From assembly GCF_000377665.1 (NCBI RefSeq), contig NZ_KB898646.1, positions 496,001-560,000 on the forward strand: a DNA stretch of 64,000 bases, given 5' to 3'. The position numbers were made by a program, and so were the translations under genes. This document shows positions 30,012-39,527 of this stretch, piece after piece. How positions within the stretch are numbered: the stretch's first letter is position 1; each line of letters opens with the position of its first letter. The stretch is from Vreelandella zhanjiangensis DSM 21076 (GTDB lineage Bacteria > Pseudomonadota > Gammaproteobacteria > Pseudomonadales > Halomonadaceae). Below the pieces are notes generated by a model that saw only the letters and a program-made list of their open reading frames with translations, did no database searches and had not been told where the DNA came from.

Positions 30012-30932
30012 CTAAAAACCCGCCTCCAACACCGCCAACTCACTATCCAGCCCGCGCAAAACTTCACAATCCACCCCATGCCGCTCGCCACTCTGAATTA
30101 ACGGCCCCAAAATCGCCCCGCGCTCAGTAAGCCGTTCAGCCTCCACATCCTGCAGCATTGAAGCCTTATTGTTCGCCGTCTTCTCAATAACATCCCAAAC
30201 CAACGCCAACCACGCACCCAAACCGTTACCCCCTCCAGGCGCTTGAATACCTTCGGCCAACATAATCCCCGCCACTTCCTTTACTACCGCCTCAACGCGG
30301 CCTGCGTACGCAGCGCCACGCAGCTCACCGTTACGAATCCCATTCAAAGCAACCAACGGATTAATCGCCGCATTCACCGCCAGCTTCTGCCATAGCCGAC
30401 TGCGAATATCATCCACCGCCGTGGCCGCAAGCCCCGCTTGAGTAAGCTGATGGGCTAACTGCTGAGCCAACGCACCGTGGCGATTTTCCAGATCCCCCAC
30501 AAACGTATGCCCACGCCCCGCATGTACCACGCCATTATCACCGGTTAGATAAGCGCCTGCCGTAGTAGTGGCACACAGCACTGGCCCCGGCCAGAGCTCA
30601 GTCAGCCTCGGCTGGGCCAAAAAGCCGTTCTGCCACAGCACCAGTGGAGTAGTGGCAGGAATAATGCCCGCCACACTCTCCAACGCCGCTTCAGCAGCCA
30701 TCGCCTTGGTGGTGATATGCACAAAAGCAGGCGGCGCTGGCGCCTTGGCTAACAGTTGTGAAGTGGTTATCACGTTTAAGTGCTGGCTACGCGGCTCGCC
30801 TTCGGGTGTTGTTATTGTTTGCTGCTCAGGCAGTGCACGCCGGCCGACTAATGTGATGTCAGCTAGGGGGTAGAGCGAATGGGCTAACAAGCGGCCGATA
30901 GCGCCAGGGCCGAGAATCCAATGTGAGGTCAT
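30012..30932 (-). CDS. panE: 2-dehydropantoate 2-reductase (ketopantoate reductase family)
   Basis: 306 residues, ATG 30932. N-terminal NADP-binding WILGPGAIGRLLAHSL (GxGxxG), ITTKAMAAEAAL, a central WQKLAVNAAINPLVALNGIRNGEL with the catalytic Lys and the Asn-rich helix typical of ApbA/PanE, and C-terminal NKASMLQDVEAERLTERGAI. Reduces ketopantoate in pantothenate (CoA) synthesis. Members of this family are numerous, so the exact substrate is less sure than the fold. Confidence 0.85.
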   Translation of the reverse strand: MTSHWILGPGAIGRLLAHSLYPLADITLVGRRALPEQQTITTPEGEPRSQHLNVITTSQLLAKAPAPPAFVHITTKAMAAEAALESVAGIIPATTPLVLWQNGFLAQPRLTELWPGPVLCATTTAGAYLTGDNGVVHAGRGHTFVGDLENRHGALAQQLAHQLTQAGLAATAVDDIRSRLWQKLAVNAAINPLVALNGIRNGELRGAAYAGRVEAVVKEVAGIMLAEGIQAPGGGNGLGAWLALVWDVIEKTANNKASMLQDVEAERLTERGAILGPLIQSGERHGVDCEVLRGLDSELAVLEAGF

Positions 30933-31394
30933 TTAGTGCCTACTTAGCAGTAGAGTTGTCGCTCAGCTTATCTTGTTTGCTATGAGGAAATGAAGGCGTT
31001 AGAAAGACGGCTAATTGCTAATGACGATACTTAAGATTATCTGCTAGCGTTAGAGCCAAGTGGGTTTGGTGAATTTTAGTGAGGATTTGAGCTAAAAGGC
31101 TCGCTAAAGTGGGGGCAGGGTAGAGTCGCGTTGTGCTGTGCTAAATGTCCGCTTTCGACCCAAAGCAGACGTTAGAAGGGATCGGGATGGACCCGCAATC
31201 GATTCAAAATGGAGGTTCGACGGTCACTGGTATCAGCGAGCTGAATGGTTCAATATGAAACTTTAGGTACACACGGGCGTCCAGATCCAAACATGTAATT
31301 TAAATAAGTAAGAATGCCCAGTCAAAAGTGAACTGAGTCAAGTCAGTCTTTCGTGCATTTTCATTTCTTGAAGGTTAAGTTTGTCCGGCATTTT
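30933..31394. other. Intergenic region at the left border of the accessory island
   Basis: No gene seen. It contains an ATGTCCGCTTTCGACCCAAA block with downstream GCAGACG (about 31145-31172) that recurs in degenerate form as CCGCTTTTGGCCGA near 36978 and 48779, a short palindrome-like dispersed motif. Composition falls toward the NTPase gene. Confidence 0.5.
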
Positions 31395-34300
31395 ATGATA
31401 AAGACCATAATCTCCCTATCAAGACGCTGGCTTGCCAATACCCTCAATAGCATCGTGTCTTGGCTGGAAAGCAAAGACGGCTCTACCGACATGCAATCGA
31501 GGTTTGTGGATCTCGCGCCAACTGATGAGGCAGACAAGTCTGGCGTATATTCCGAAGCGATGCTGTTTGCGATGAACAATGCCAAGGTTTCCAACATTGC
31601 CCTAACGGGTCCCTATGGCTCTGGTAAAAGCAGCATCATCCAATCCTTCTTGAAGAAATATCGGCGGCCTGCACTTCATATTTCTCTCGCTGCGTTCGTT
31701 CCCGAGGCAGTTTCGGGAGGTGAGAAGGTGAGCCGCCAAGAGATTGAGAGAAGTATCCTGCAGCAGATGCTGTATGGTGCTGACGCAAACAAACTTCCGT
31801 TGTCGCGGTTCAAAAGAATTCAGTCACCTGGTGTTGGGGCGGTTTTTAAATCTCTTTACATAATGCTTGGAATTCTGGCGATTTGGTATGTGCTTCATCA
31901 TCGAGAGGGTATCATCAGCGGCACTTTTTTCATTCCGTTCGCGCTCAGTAATGGAGTCAATCTGGGGATCTTCGCGCTCGCAGCAACATTCCTCTGGGTG
32001 ACTCTGCATCACTTTTATGTCGCGAGCTTCGGTCTGTCACTCAAGAGCATCTCGTTGAAGGACGTTGAGATAAAGCCTGCGCATGATGATCAGGCGTCCA
32101 TACTGAACCGTCATCTAGATGAAATAATCTACTTCTTTCAATCAACCAATTACGATCTTGTCATCATTGAAGATATAGATCGATTCAACGATGCTGAGAT
32201 TTTCGTCACACTGCGCGAAATTAATAGCCTCGTGAACGAGAACGCAGGCGTTAAACGCACCATCAGATTCCTCTACGCCCTGCGCGACGACATGTTTGTC
32301 AACACCGATCGAACGAAATTCTTTGAGTTCATCATTCCCGTCATACCGATCATCAATACATCAAACTCGATCGACATGGTCTTGGAGCAGGGAAGGAGGC
32401 TTGAGCTCGATGAGCGTCTTGATCGTCAGTTTCTGAGAGAGGTTTCACGATACCTGAACGACCTGAGGTTGATTCAGAACATCTTTAATGAATACGCCAT
32501 TTATATGGCTAATTTGGAAACTGATGGAGAGAATCTGCTCGACGCCAACAAGCTCCTCGCGATCCTGATCTATAAAAACGTCTACCCAAGGGACTTTGAG
32601 CAACTGCACCGCGGCGCGGGGACTCTCGCCGAAATATTAAACCTCCAAGACGAGCTCATTGTGCATGGTGAGGCCACGTATAGGACCGAGATCGCGGAAC
32701 TTGAAAAGCGGCTTGAACTTGCCGAGCGACAGACGCATTCAGACCTGAGAGAGCTGCAGCAAATCTACGCTATGGCTTTAGTTGAGAAGCTCCCAGCGAA
32801 TGCTGTCAGAGTGTCTATTGATCGGCAAGCATGGATCACACTTCCTCAACTGGTCGGCCACAATGCGTTCGAGCAATTGATTGAGGCTTCGCGCCTATTC
32901 CACCGTAACGCCCAGAATCAACAACAGTCGGTCGATGTTTCCCAATTACAAAGCGAGGTGAACTCCCAGAAATCTTACAAGCAACGTAAGGAGGAGGTCG
33001 AAAGCAAGGAGGATGATAATAAGAACAATATCTTGCGCCAAATACGCGACCTAAGATCAAAGATCGCAGCGCTTCGCACGACTAAGCTCAACGAGCTTTT
33101 GCGTTTGAACGCCAACCGAGTGCAGGAGCTCTTCGGGAACTTTGGGGAAAACGGAGAGCTTGCTCGTTTTCTGATTCTCGAAGGCCATCTCGACGATACC
33201 TACTACCAATACACTTCACTCTTTCACTCAGGCCGTTTGTCACCCAATGACAACAAGTTTCTGATCCAGATACGGGCATTCGTCACGCCTGAGCCGGGCT
33301 TTCCGATCGACAATCCAAAGGAGGTCATCGCGGCGATGCGAGATGAAGACTTCCGGCAAAGCTATGTCTTGAACGTCAAGCTTGTCGATAGTCTCCTGGA
33401 TGACCGGAGCCGTTACCTAGCCCAAACGCAGAAGCTTTTCGAGTTTCTCTCGTCCGACTTCGAGAGCTGCGAGGGCTTTTTCGATGCCTATTACACCAGT
33501 GGACGGGATATTGAAGGACTCCTTTCGGGACTAGCCAACGCTTGGAAAGGTCTAATTCCAGCTGTCATTGCAAGCCCTAACAATATCTCCCACGTTACCC
33601 AGCTGGTCTCGAACCTACCGGAAAATTTGGTCGAAATGCTCACAAAGAATTTTGAGGAATTACCGGAATTTGTTTCGGCGAACCTTCCAGAAGTTCTGTT
33701 GAATTCACCCGATCTAGCACCGGAACGTCTTGCATGCCTCGACTTTGAGATCAAAGACTTGGCTGCTATCAAAGAACACTCTGAAATTGTACATTTCATG
33801 TTTGAAGAGGGGCTTTTCGAACTCACGATCCCGAACCTGGAATACGTCTACCAAGTGATTTTGGGAGAGAACGATCTCGAGCCACTACGCGAGAGGAACT
33901 TTACGACCATACGTTCGAAAAATAACACAACCTTGATAAAGCGGGTCGAACGCGATTTCGACCGCTATCTACATGATATCCTTTTGGGACTTCAGGATAA
34001 TTCAAAGGAAGATGTCCCCGCTATTCTTGCCGTTGTTCGCCACGACACGCTTGAACAAGACGATCTTCGGGAATTTCTTGGACGGCAGGCGACCTTGCTT
34101 CCAACCATAGAGGATGTGCCTGAGAGACTGCACTCGATGCTGTTCCAGTTAGGTAAGATCGAACCAACTTGGATGAACTGTCTTGATTTTATGGAAAGCG
34201 AAAAGTTCGAGGAGGAAAGCCTGGTTGGCTATCTTGATCTAAATGTTATCCGCGCGGTTATCCTGCAACATCCCATACCAAGCGACTCGGATTCACTGAA

Positions 34301-35009
34301 ACTGCGTCAGTTTATCATCAATGCAGGTTGTCTTTCTGATGCCGCTTATAAAGACTATGCAAACGCCCTGCCGAAGTCGTTCAATAACCCACCAAAAGGG
34401 CTCGAACCCACCAAGCTTCGAATCCTGATAGGTGAAAGGAAAATCATATTCACTAAGGAGAGTCTCGACGCGCTCGCTGACAAAAGGGATTTGCAGGTAC
34501 TATTCGTCGCGGCCAACATCGAAACCTATTTAATGGATCCAGAGAATTTTGCACTCGATGATGACTTCCGAGAGGAGCTTCTTCATGCTGAAATTGATAA
34601 TGTAGCCAAACTCGGGATAGTCAAGTTGATGGACCTAGGAGCGCTAGCGGGGTTTCCCGAACGATCAGCACTTATCGGCCCAATTATTAACAATACCAAC
34701 GCCAACATACCCGAACTTGATAGTAGTAGTGCTCAAGCCTTGATAACACATTCTAGGCCCATGTCGACGCAAATTTCACTCATCAACAAATATCATTCTC
34801 TTATGACGGATGACGAAGTGCGTCATGTCTTAGCTAATCTACCGCCACCATTTTCCGAAATAAAAACTGGGTATAAAATTCCGAGACTGGAGAACAATCC
34901 CGATAATCGAGATTTGGTCAGTTGGCTTGATTCAAGAAACATTATTTCGTCATGGAGTGAGGGTGGCTTCTTCAATAACGATATCAGAGTGAATCTTTAT
35001 AGGAGCTGA
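31395..35009 (+). CDS. YobI-like membrane P-loop NTPase (putative defence/stress ATPase)
   Basis: 1204 residues from ATG 31395; a GTG at 31353 would add 14 residues and neither has a clear ribosome site. Motifs: FVDLAPTDEADKSGVYSEAM, then LTGPYGSGKSSII (Walker A, about 70-78), two adjacent transmembrane helices (about 150-205), NYDLVIIEDIDRF (Walker B, about 252-260) and REINSLVN. This order matches the YobI/KAP-related NTPase family. A charged coiled-coil stretch (about 430-570) follows, then a long helical, Leu-rich sensor-like half. No enzymatic effector domain is apparent, so it may act through the membrane or a partner. Lower G+C and different codon use from neighbours suggest horizontal gain. 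The next gene encodes an HExxH protein. Confidence 0.75.
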   Translation: MIKTIISLSRRWLANTLNSIVSWLESKDGSTDMQSRFVDLAPTDEADKSGVYSEAMLFAMNNAKVSNIALTGPYGSGKSSIIQSFLKKYRRPALHISLAAFVPEAVSGGEKVSRQEIERSILQQMLYGADANKLPLSRFKRIQSPGVGAVFKSLYIMLGILAIWYVLHHREGIISGTFFIPFALSNGVNLGIFALAATFLWVTLHHFYVASFGLSLKSISLKDVEIKPAHDDQASILNRHLDEIIYFFQSTNYDLVIIEDIDRFNDAEIFVTLREINSLVNENAGVKRTIRFLYALRDDMFVNTDRTKFFEFIIPVIPIINTSNSIDMVLEQGRRLELDERLDRQFLREVSRYLNDLRLIQNIFNEYAIYMANLETDGENLLDANKLLAILIYKNVYPRDFEQLHRGAGTLAEILNLQDELIVHGEATYRTEIAELEKRLELAERQTHSDLRELQQIYAMALVEKLPANAVRVSIDRQAWITLPQLVGHNAFEQLIEASRLFHRNAQNQQQSVDVSQLQSEVNSQKSYKQRKEEVESKEDDNKNNILRQIRDLRSKIAALRTTKLNELLRLNANRVQELFGNFGENGELARFLILEGHLDDTYYQYTSLFHSGRLSPNDNKFLIQIRAFVTPEPGFPIDNPKEVIAAMRDEDFRQSYVLNVKLVDSLLDDRSRYLAQTQKLFEFLSSDFESCEGFFDAYYTSGRDIEGLLSGLANAWKGLIPAVIASPNNISHVTQLVSNLPENLVEMLTKNFEELPEFVSANLPEVLLNSPDLAPERLACLDFEIKDLAAIKEHSEIVHFMFEEGLFELTIPNLEYVYQVILGENDLEPLRERNFTTIRSKNNTTLIKRVERDFDRYLHDILLGLQDNSKEDVPAILAVVRHDTLEQDDLREFLGRQATLLPTIEDVPERLHSMLFQLGKIEPTWMNCLDFMESEKFEEESLVGYLDLNVIRAVILQHPIPSDSDSLKLRQFIINAGCLSDAAYKDYANALPKSFNNPPKGLEPTKLRILIGERKIIFTKESLDALADKRDLQVLFVAANIETYLMDPENFALDDDFREELLHAEIDNVAKLGIVKLMDLGALAGFPERSALIGPIINNTNANIPELDSSSAQALITHSRPMSTQISLINKYHSLMTDDEVRHVLANLPPPFSEIKTGYKIPRLENNPDNRDLVSWLDSRNIISSWSEGGFFNNDIRVNLYRS

Positions 35010-35234
35010 TAAGTGCCTTTAAAAATTCCGCATCTTCTCGACGTCAGCAGTACTTAGCCTGGAGCGTCACACACCAAACGGCAGCTCTGGGCGGAAACAG
35101 GAGTAATGATGCATAAGTGCTATCGACCCAAAGCCGTCTTTCATTTTTGTCTAATACGTCAAAAAATACTTAAGGCTTTCTGTTATCTACCATAGCCTCA
35201 TGCCTCATAATTCTCGCTTTAAATAAGGAAGACT

Positions 35235-36650
35235 ATGGATTCTTTTTTGCATGCCACCTTAGGTACATTTTTTACGCCACGACTTGAAATGCGCCTGTAT
35301 GATCGCGCAGTGAAATTTACAGCAGATGCAGCTACGAATGAAAATATTCTTACTTATTTTCATGAGCATGTTCATTTATTTCAGGCGCTATTCACGGGAT
35401 ACGGCCATATTCAATGGAGTAGTCATCGACAAGCGACCGGCTACACTGAAAGGAAGTGGCGCGAGTTATGGCCTGCTATGAATGGCCCGCGCCTACCACT
35501 TTCAAATTGCAATAGTAACCTTAAGGTCAACTTCGAGTCCTGGAAGATTTATCAGATTTTCATAGAGCAGAACCAGATAGCCCAAGCCAGATATTTTGTT
35601 AATACAACCACAAATTTAATTAGCAGTCTTAATCTACTCACCATTAAATTCGAATGTGAAATCAATCCTATAATTGAAACGAATAGTGAGGAAAGAATAC
35701 TTTGCACAAAAGATATATTAGAGGGACACGCCCACTACCTAGAGCGCTCCTTTGCCATGGCCATATTATCATTTCCTCAGGCAGAGGCTGAAAGCCGTAG
35801 AGGATTAAATGAGATATATACTGTAGCTTTCGATTGGTTCATCAAAGAGTGCGGTGCCGAGCGACGTCATATCTTTCCTGTAATTTGTGATCTCGCACTG
35901 CAGACTAGCTGGGATCCGGTTGTTCCACGTAATGAACACGAGTGGCAGTCTGCTAATCCATCGTGGAGATTCTATCTTCTCACCAAAGCTTTAGCGTCTC
36001 GTCCTGATTTATCACTGGGAAAACACGATACATGGCAGGATCAATATCTTGATTTCTGCAACTCCCTGACTGATCAATGCAGTTTCCAGCGTCTAGAGGT
36101 TGTAATATCCGAGCGCTTGAATGCCCTCAAGTTGCTGGAAAGCAACCCAGGTATTTCCCCCTTGCAGCGTAATATGAAAACAGCGATGGAATACAGGCTT
36201 AAGATGCCCTGGCTGACAGTAAATCCGACAGAAAGCGATCGTGAACTTGATTTGCTATTCAAGAAGTTTCGCATTCCTGCCGTTCTTATGGAGGGGCGTT
36301 TTCAATCGCAAGCACCATTTAAGGAGGAAATCTCTGTAGAGCTAATTGGAGAGTTACACTTCCAAGCATTCGTCGACCAGCTGCTAGGCAATGCATCTCC
36401 TCTAGTTAAAGAATCTAATGAATTGGAATGTGGCTTTGCTAGGTATGATATTCCAAATGGTTGCCCCTTCCAGGTCAGCGGCGATTGTATGGGTCGATTT
36501 AATCCTAAGAATGGTCTGCCGGTTCCGTTAAACCTTGATGAAAATGGTGTCGTCCAAGGATGCACTTTCGGCGCCATATTTTTTTCATCGGGTGTCAAAG
36601 TTGAGGAACTTGATGTGGATTACAGCAAAAAATTTCCTAAGTTTTTTTGA
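35235..36650 (+). CDS. Putative zinc metallopeptidase-like protein (HExxH), unrecognised family
   Basis: 471 residues, ATG 35235 with AAGGAAG 6 bases upstream. Near the N-terminus FHEHVHLFQ (about 41-49) is an HExxH zinc motif; LEGHAHYLERS (about 162) could supply the third ligand in the gluzincin manner (Glu plus E-G-x-A...E). The C-terminal part has a cysteine cluster (GCPFQVSGDCMG ... GCTF, about 410-455) that may bind another metal. No signal peptide, so it is cytoplasmic. It follows the YobI-like NTPase in the same orientation after 225 bases, which may hold its own promoter. It is AT-rich like its neighbour. Protease activity is inference from the motif. Confidence 0.6.
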   Translation: MDSFLHATLGTFFTPRLEMRLYDRAVKFTADAATNENILTYFHEHVHLFQALFTGYGHIQWSSHRQATGYTERKWRELWPAMNGPRLPLSNCNSNLKVNFESWKIYQIFIEQNQIAQARYFVNTTTNLISSLNLLTIKFECEINPIIETNSEERILCTKDILEGHAHYLERSFAMAILSFPQAEAESRRGLNEIYTVAFDWFIKECGAERRHIFPVICDLALQTSWDPVVPRNEHEWQSANPSWRFYLLTKALASRPDLSLGKHDTWQDQYLDFCNSLTDQCSFQRLEVVISERLNALKLLESNPGISPLQRNMKTAMEYRLKMPWLTVNPTESDRELDLLFKKFRIPAVLMEGRFQSQAPFKEEISVELIGELHFQAFVDQLLGNASPLVKESNELECGFARYDIPNGCPFQVSGDCMGRFNPKNGLPVPLNLDENGVVQGCTFGAIFFSSGVKVEELDVDYSKKFPKFF

Positions 36651-37054
36651 GCGTAGTGACCACTGTTTGAGTCACCCGCTATGGAGCCTGCAAAATTTTT
36701 TGCTTCGATGGCACATTCTGATATCAAGGTTATTTCGGACTGCGATGAGCATTTGGTTGATTGGGTTAAATTTCAAAGGAAGGAAAATCAGCCTAAAATA
36801 CTTGCTAAGTTTGGAGCGGTCGAGATTTTTCTTTTTCACACTACTGTTCGGGCTCAGCTTTTGCAGAATATGCGTAACTATCAGGGATAAGCTCGTAACT
36901 AGGGCCTGCAGTCGACTGGTTTTTCGCTGCCGCTCCAAAGCGGCGGTTGGGTCAAGGCTTTATTCAGAACTAACTGAACATCCGCTTTTGGCCGATACCA
37001 GAAGCTAGGCAGAAATCCTGCTTAACTTCTATCCAACCTAAATCCCTTGGCTGT
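36651..37054. other. Non-coding right border of the NTPase/HExxH island
   Basis: No supportable gene. A 69-codon open frame at 36681-36890 lacks a ribosome site and family resemblance. Near 36978 lies CCGCTTTTGGCCGATA, a short motif repeated elsewhere in the window. The region ends at the arsB remnant. Confidence 0.4.
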
Positions 37055-37277
37055 TCATACCTCAGGCAATACCGGTAGCCAAAACGCCAAAGCAACCAGC
37101 GTTGCCAATAGCACTGGTGGCGTGATCAGCAAGCCGATTTTCATATACTGGCCCCAGCCAATTTCGTATCCCTTGCCTGCTAGCACGTGTAGCCAGAGCA
37201 GGATGGCAAGGCTGCTAATCGGGGTGAACTTGGGTCCCAGGTCGCGAAGGGTCGTGGCTCTCGACAGAATAGTGCTG
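37055..37277 (-). pseudogene. arsB remnant (3' end plus internal scrap)
   Basis: Bases 37055-37240 encode, on the minus strand, 61 residues nearly identical to the C-terminus of intact ArsB at 43687 ([20 protein letters not shown]...). Immediately upstream, to about 37277, the DNA matches a different, internal part of arsB (around 44360-44390, shared CTCGACAGAATAGTG), joined out of frame after loss of about 480 bases. It is therefore a deleted second copy, in the same orientation as the intact gene 6.6 kb away. Confidence 0.88.
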
Positions 37278-37448
37278 ACCCCGCTGCCAGACGTAGACGC
37301 AGCTATATCCAATATGTTCGTGTCGGCATCTGTCATGCGAACGTGCCCGCGCGCTCGCTGCTTGCATATTGTGTAGGCCATAACGTGATAAGGGACCTCA
37401 TACTGTGGCCTAGTTCGAATAGGCTTCTTCGATGGCAATGGAGACTCA

Positions 37449-37904
37449 ATGATGAAAAAGCATTCTTTTCTAGTGGCTTTGATGGTCAGTACATTGGCCT
37501 TGACTGGCTGCACAGGGATCAACGCGGTTTCTAGCGATGCTGCTAGCAATGCGTCTTTGGAGAATACCTACTGGAAACTCGTGACAGTAGGTAAGGAGCA
37601 GACTGTGGTTAGCGGCGAGGCGCGCGAAGCGCATCTAGTGTTACATACCGAGGGTGCTCGACTGGCGGGCTCCACTGGCTGTAACAACTTGATGGGGTTG
37701 TATGAGCAGAAGGGCGACCAGTTGAGTTTCGGCCAGCTGGCCACCACTAGGATGGCTTGCCCTAGTGAGCTAATGGCACTTGAAAGAAACTTTCTCAATG
37801 CTCTCAACGACGTTGCCAGCTGGCAAGTTGTGGGTGAAACGCTGACCCTCGACAATGCACAGGGCGAGGAATTAGCCCGTTTTGAGGCTGTGTATCTCTA
37901 CTGA
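37449..37904 (+). CDS. META-domain lipoprotein (HslJ-like)
   Basis: 151 residues. Signal peptide with lipobox LALTGC (Cys 21), so an envelope lipoprotein. The rest is one META domain: [10 protein letters not shown], then [21 protein letters not shown] and [23 protein letters not shown], the usual Cys pair and heat-shock-protein HslJ-like layout. Such proteins are linked to outer-membrane stress and antibiotic tolerance, and the biochemical role is unsettled. It stands alone between the arsB remnant and a PAP2 remnant. Confidence 0.88.
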   Translation: MMKKHSFLVALMVSTLALTGCTGINAVSSDAASNASLENTYWKLVTVGKEQTVVSGEAREAHLVLHTEGARLAGSTGCNNLMGLYEQKGDQLSFGQLATTRMACPSELMALERNFLNALNDVASWQVVGETLTLDNAQGEELARFEAVYLY

Positions 37905-38394
37905 ACAAATATAGTTTTCGTAATTTGGCATGAGCCTGATGCTTGATCAAATTGACTAAACTTTTTGGGTGGTGTGAAGTTATCAGGCGGGGAAATGATT
38001 TGAATAGGCTACGTACGCCTTAAAGATAATCAGTTCGCTCTCGCCTCATCCATTGTTCTAAACCAGTAGCGGTTTAGACATTCGGTTTGAAGCTTACCGT
38101 TTAAGCTTTTCATAAAGACATCCTAAGTAGGCTTGTCCGGCTGAATAAAGCCCAGGGACACAGCCATTTCTTTACTGCTGAAAAGGCAGTGGTGTTGCCT
38201 AACCTCTGCTTGAGCCAGGTTATTCGGTACCCAACCAGCTTGCTTCTTACTCTACCTGCCCGCGCCGCTATGCCCAGCGCATGACGATCCTTGCAATTCT
38301 TGCAGAGCTACTATTCTGAGAGAACGGTTCAAACTGGCAATCAGGGCTCAATAGCCCTTACCCGAACACCGCAGATATAAGCAAGGAGCGCGAA
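37905..38394. other. Intergenic region carrying a PAP2 3'-end remnant
   Basis: No gene. Bases 38192-38290 align with 39500-39598, the last codons and downstream sequence of the intact PAP2 phosphatase gene, with scattered substitutions (shared CTACCTGCCCGCGCCG and CAGGTTATTCG). The remainder has no recognisable content, except a likely promoter for the SDR gene with AAGGAG 6 bases before its ATG. Confidence 0.7.
38192..38290 (-). pseudogene. Remnant of the 3' end of a PAP2 phosphatase gene
   Basis: About 100 bases similar to the 3' end (and 28 bases beyond) of the intact gene at 39528-40289, in the same orientation, with mismatches and small indels that remove coding sense. It sits just before the SDR gene, so the SDR gene is bracketed by two PAP2 3' ends. 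Confidence 0.75.
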
Positions 38395-39414
38395 ATGGCA
38401 CTGCATCTGAAAAACTTGGAAAATCAAACGGTGATCATCACCGGCGCAACCATGGGCATCGGCCTGGCAACGGCGCGCATGGCCGCCGAGCAGGGCGCAC
38501 GCCTGGTTCTGGCAGCACGTGACGAGAATACGTTGCGCGAGCTCTGTGACGAAATCAACCTCGCCGGTGGCGAGGCCGTTTACGTCGCGGTGGATGTCGG
38601 CGATAAAGCGCAAGTTCAGAGGATAACGCAAACCGCCATTGATACTTTTGGCGGCTTCGATACCTGGATCAACAATGCCGGCGTATCCCTTTTCGGTAAC
38701 CTGCTGGATATCGACGAGAAGGATTACCACCGCCTGTTCGACACGACTTACTGGGGCGTCGTGTACGGTTCGCTGGAAGCGGCACGCCACCTGAGCAAGC
38801 GCCGCGACGGCTACGCCGGTGCGATCATTAACCTCGGCTCAGTCGCTTCGGATCAAGCCATCCCTTATCAGGGCATGTATTCGGCCGCCAAGCATGCCGT
38901 CAAGGGCTTCACCGACGCCCTGCGCATGGAACTCGAACATGCTGGCGCGCCCGTTTCGGTCACGTTGATCAAGCCGGCCAGCATCGCTACGCCCTTCGCC
39001 GAACACGCCGGCAACGTTATGGATATGGAACCGACCCTGCCACCACCGCTCTACGAACCCCACATCGTCGCGCGCAGCATCCTTTACTGTGCAGAACACT
39101 CCCACCGTGACATGTACGTTGGTGGCGGCGGAAAGCTCATGGCCGCGCTAGGACACTGCGCACCACGGTTGATGGACAAAATCATGTCGGCGAAGATCGT
39201 CGGACAGCAGCAGACCAACAAGCCGGAACATCGGAGCCACTTCGCACTGCAAGAGGCGGCCACCGATATGCGCGAACGCGCCCCATACCCCCGCCACGTT
39301 TTCAAGACCAGCCTGTACAACAATGCCTCGATGCACCCGGTACTGACCACGGCCGTATTGGCTGGCGCATTGATCGGTGTCGTTGCCCTGGCCGGGCGAC
39401 ATTCAAAGCACTGA
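38395..39414 (+). CDS. Short-chain dehydrogenase/reductase with C-terminal membrane anchor
   Basis: 339 residues, ATG 38395 after AAGGAG. Classical SDR: TGATMGIG cofactor motif (about 16-23), NNAG (about 99), Ser in NLGSVAS and YSAAK catalytic Tyr/Lys (about 162-166), IKPASIATPF. An acidic residue after strand 2 is replaced by AARDE, which favours NADP. Residues 240-310 are an added region and 315-335 a hydrophobic segment (VLTTAVLAGALIGVVALAG), probably a membrane anchor. Substrate unknown. Confidence 0.88.
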   Translation: MALHLKNLENQTVIITGATMGIGLATARMAAEQGARLVLAARDENTLRELCDEINLAGGEAVYVAVDVGDKAQVQRITQTAIDTFGGFDTWINNAGVSLFGNLLDIDEKDYHRLFDTTYWGVVYGSLEAARHLSKRRDGYAGAIINLGSVASDQAIPYQGMYSAAKHAVKGFTDALRMELEHAGAPVSVTLIKPASIATPFAEHAGNVMDMEPTLPPPLYEPHIVARSILYCAEHSHRDMYVGGGGKLMAALGHCAPRLMDKIMSAKIVGQQQTNKPEHRSHFALQEAATDMRERAPYPRHVFKTSLYNNASMHPVLTTAVLAGALIGVVALAGRHSKH

Positions 39415-39527
39415 CGGCCGATAGCGCTTCGCTCATTATGTAGCGCTACTAAGTAAGCGATGGCGTTGCATAGCTGCAGGTGGCTGGGGAGCAACTATAG
39501 TGCTGCCTAGCCTCTGCCTGAGGCAGG

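Noticed and set aside
36681..36890. 69-codon frame after the HExxH gene
   Set aside because: No ribosome site and no recognisable domain; kept as intergenic.
37241..37549. Minus-strand 164-codon frame ending in ArsB sequence as a real gene
   Set aside because: Only the last 61 codons are ArsB-like; the rest is antisense to the META lipoprotein and a frameshifted scrap.
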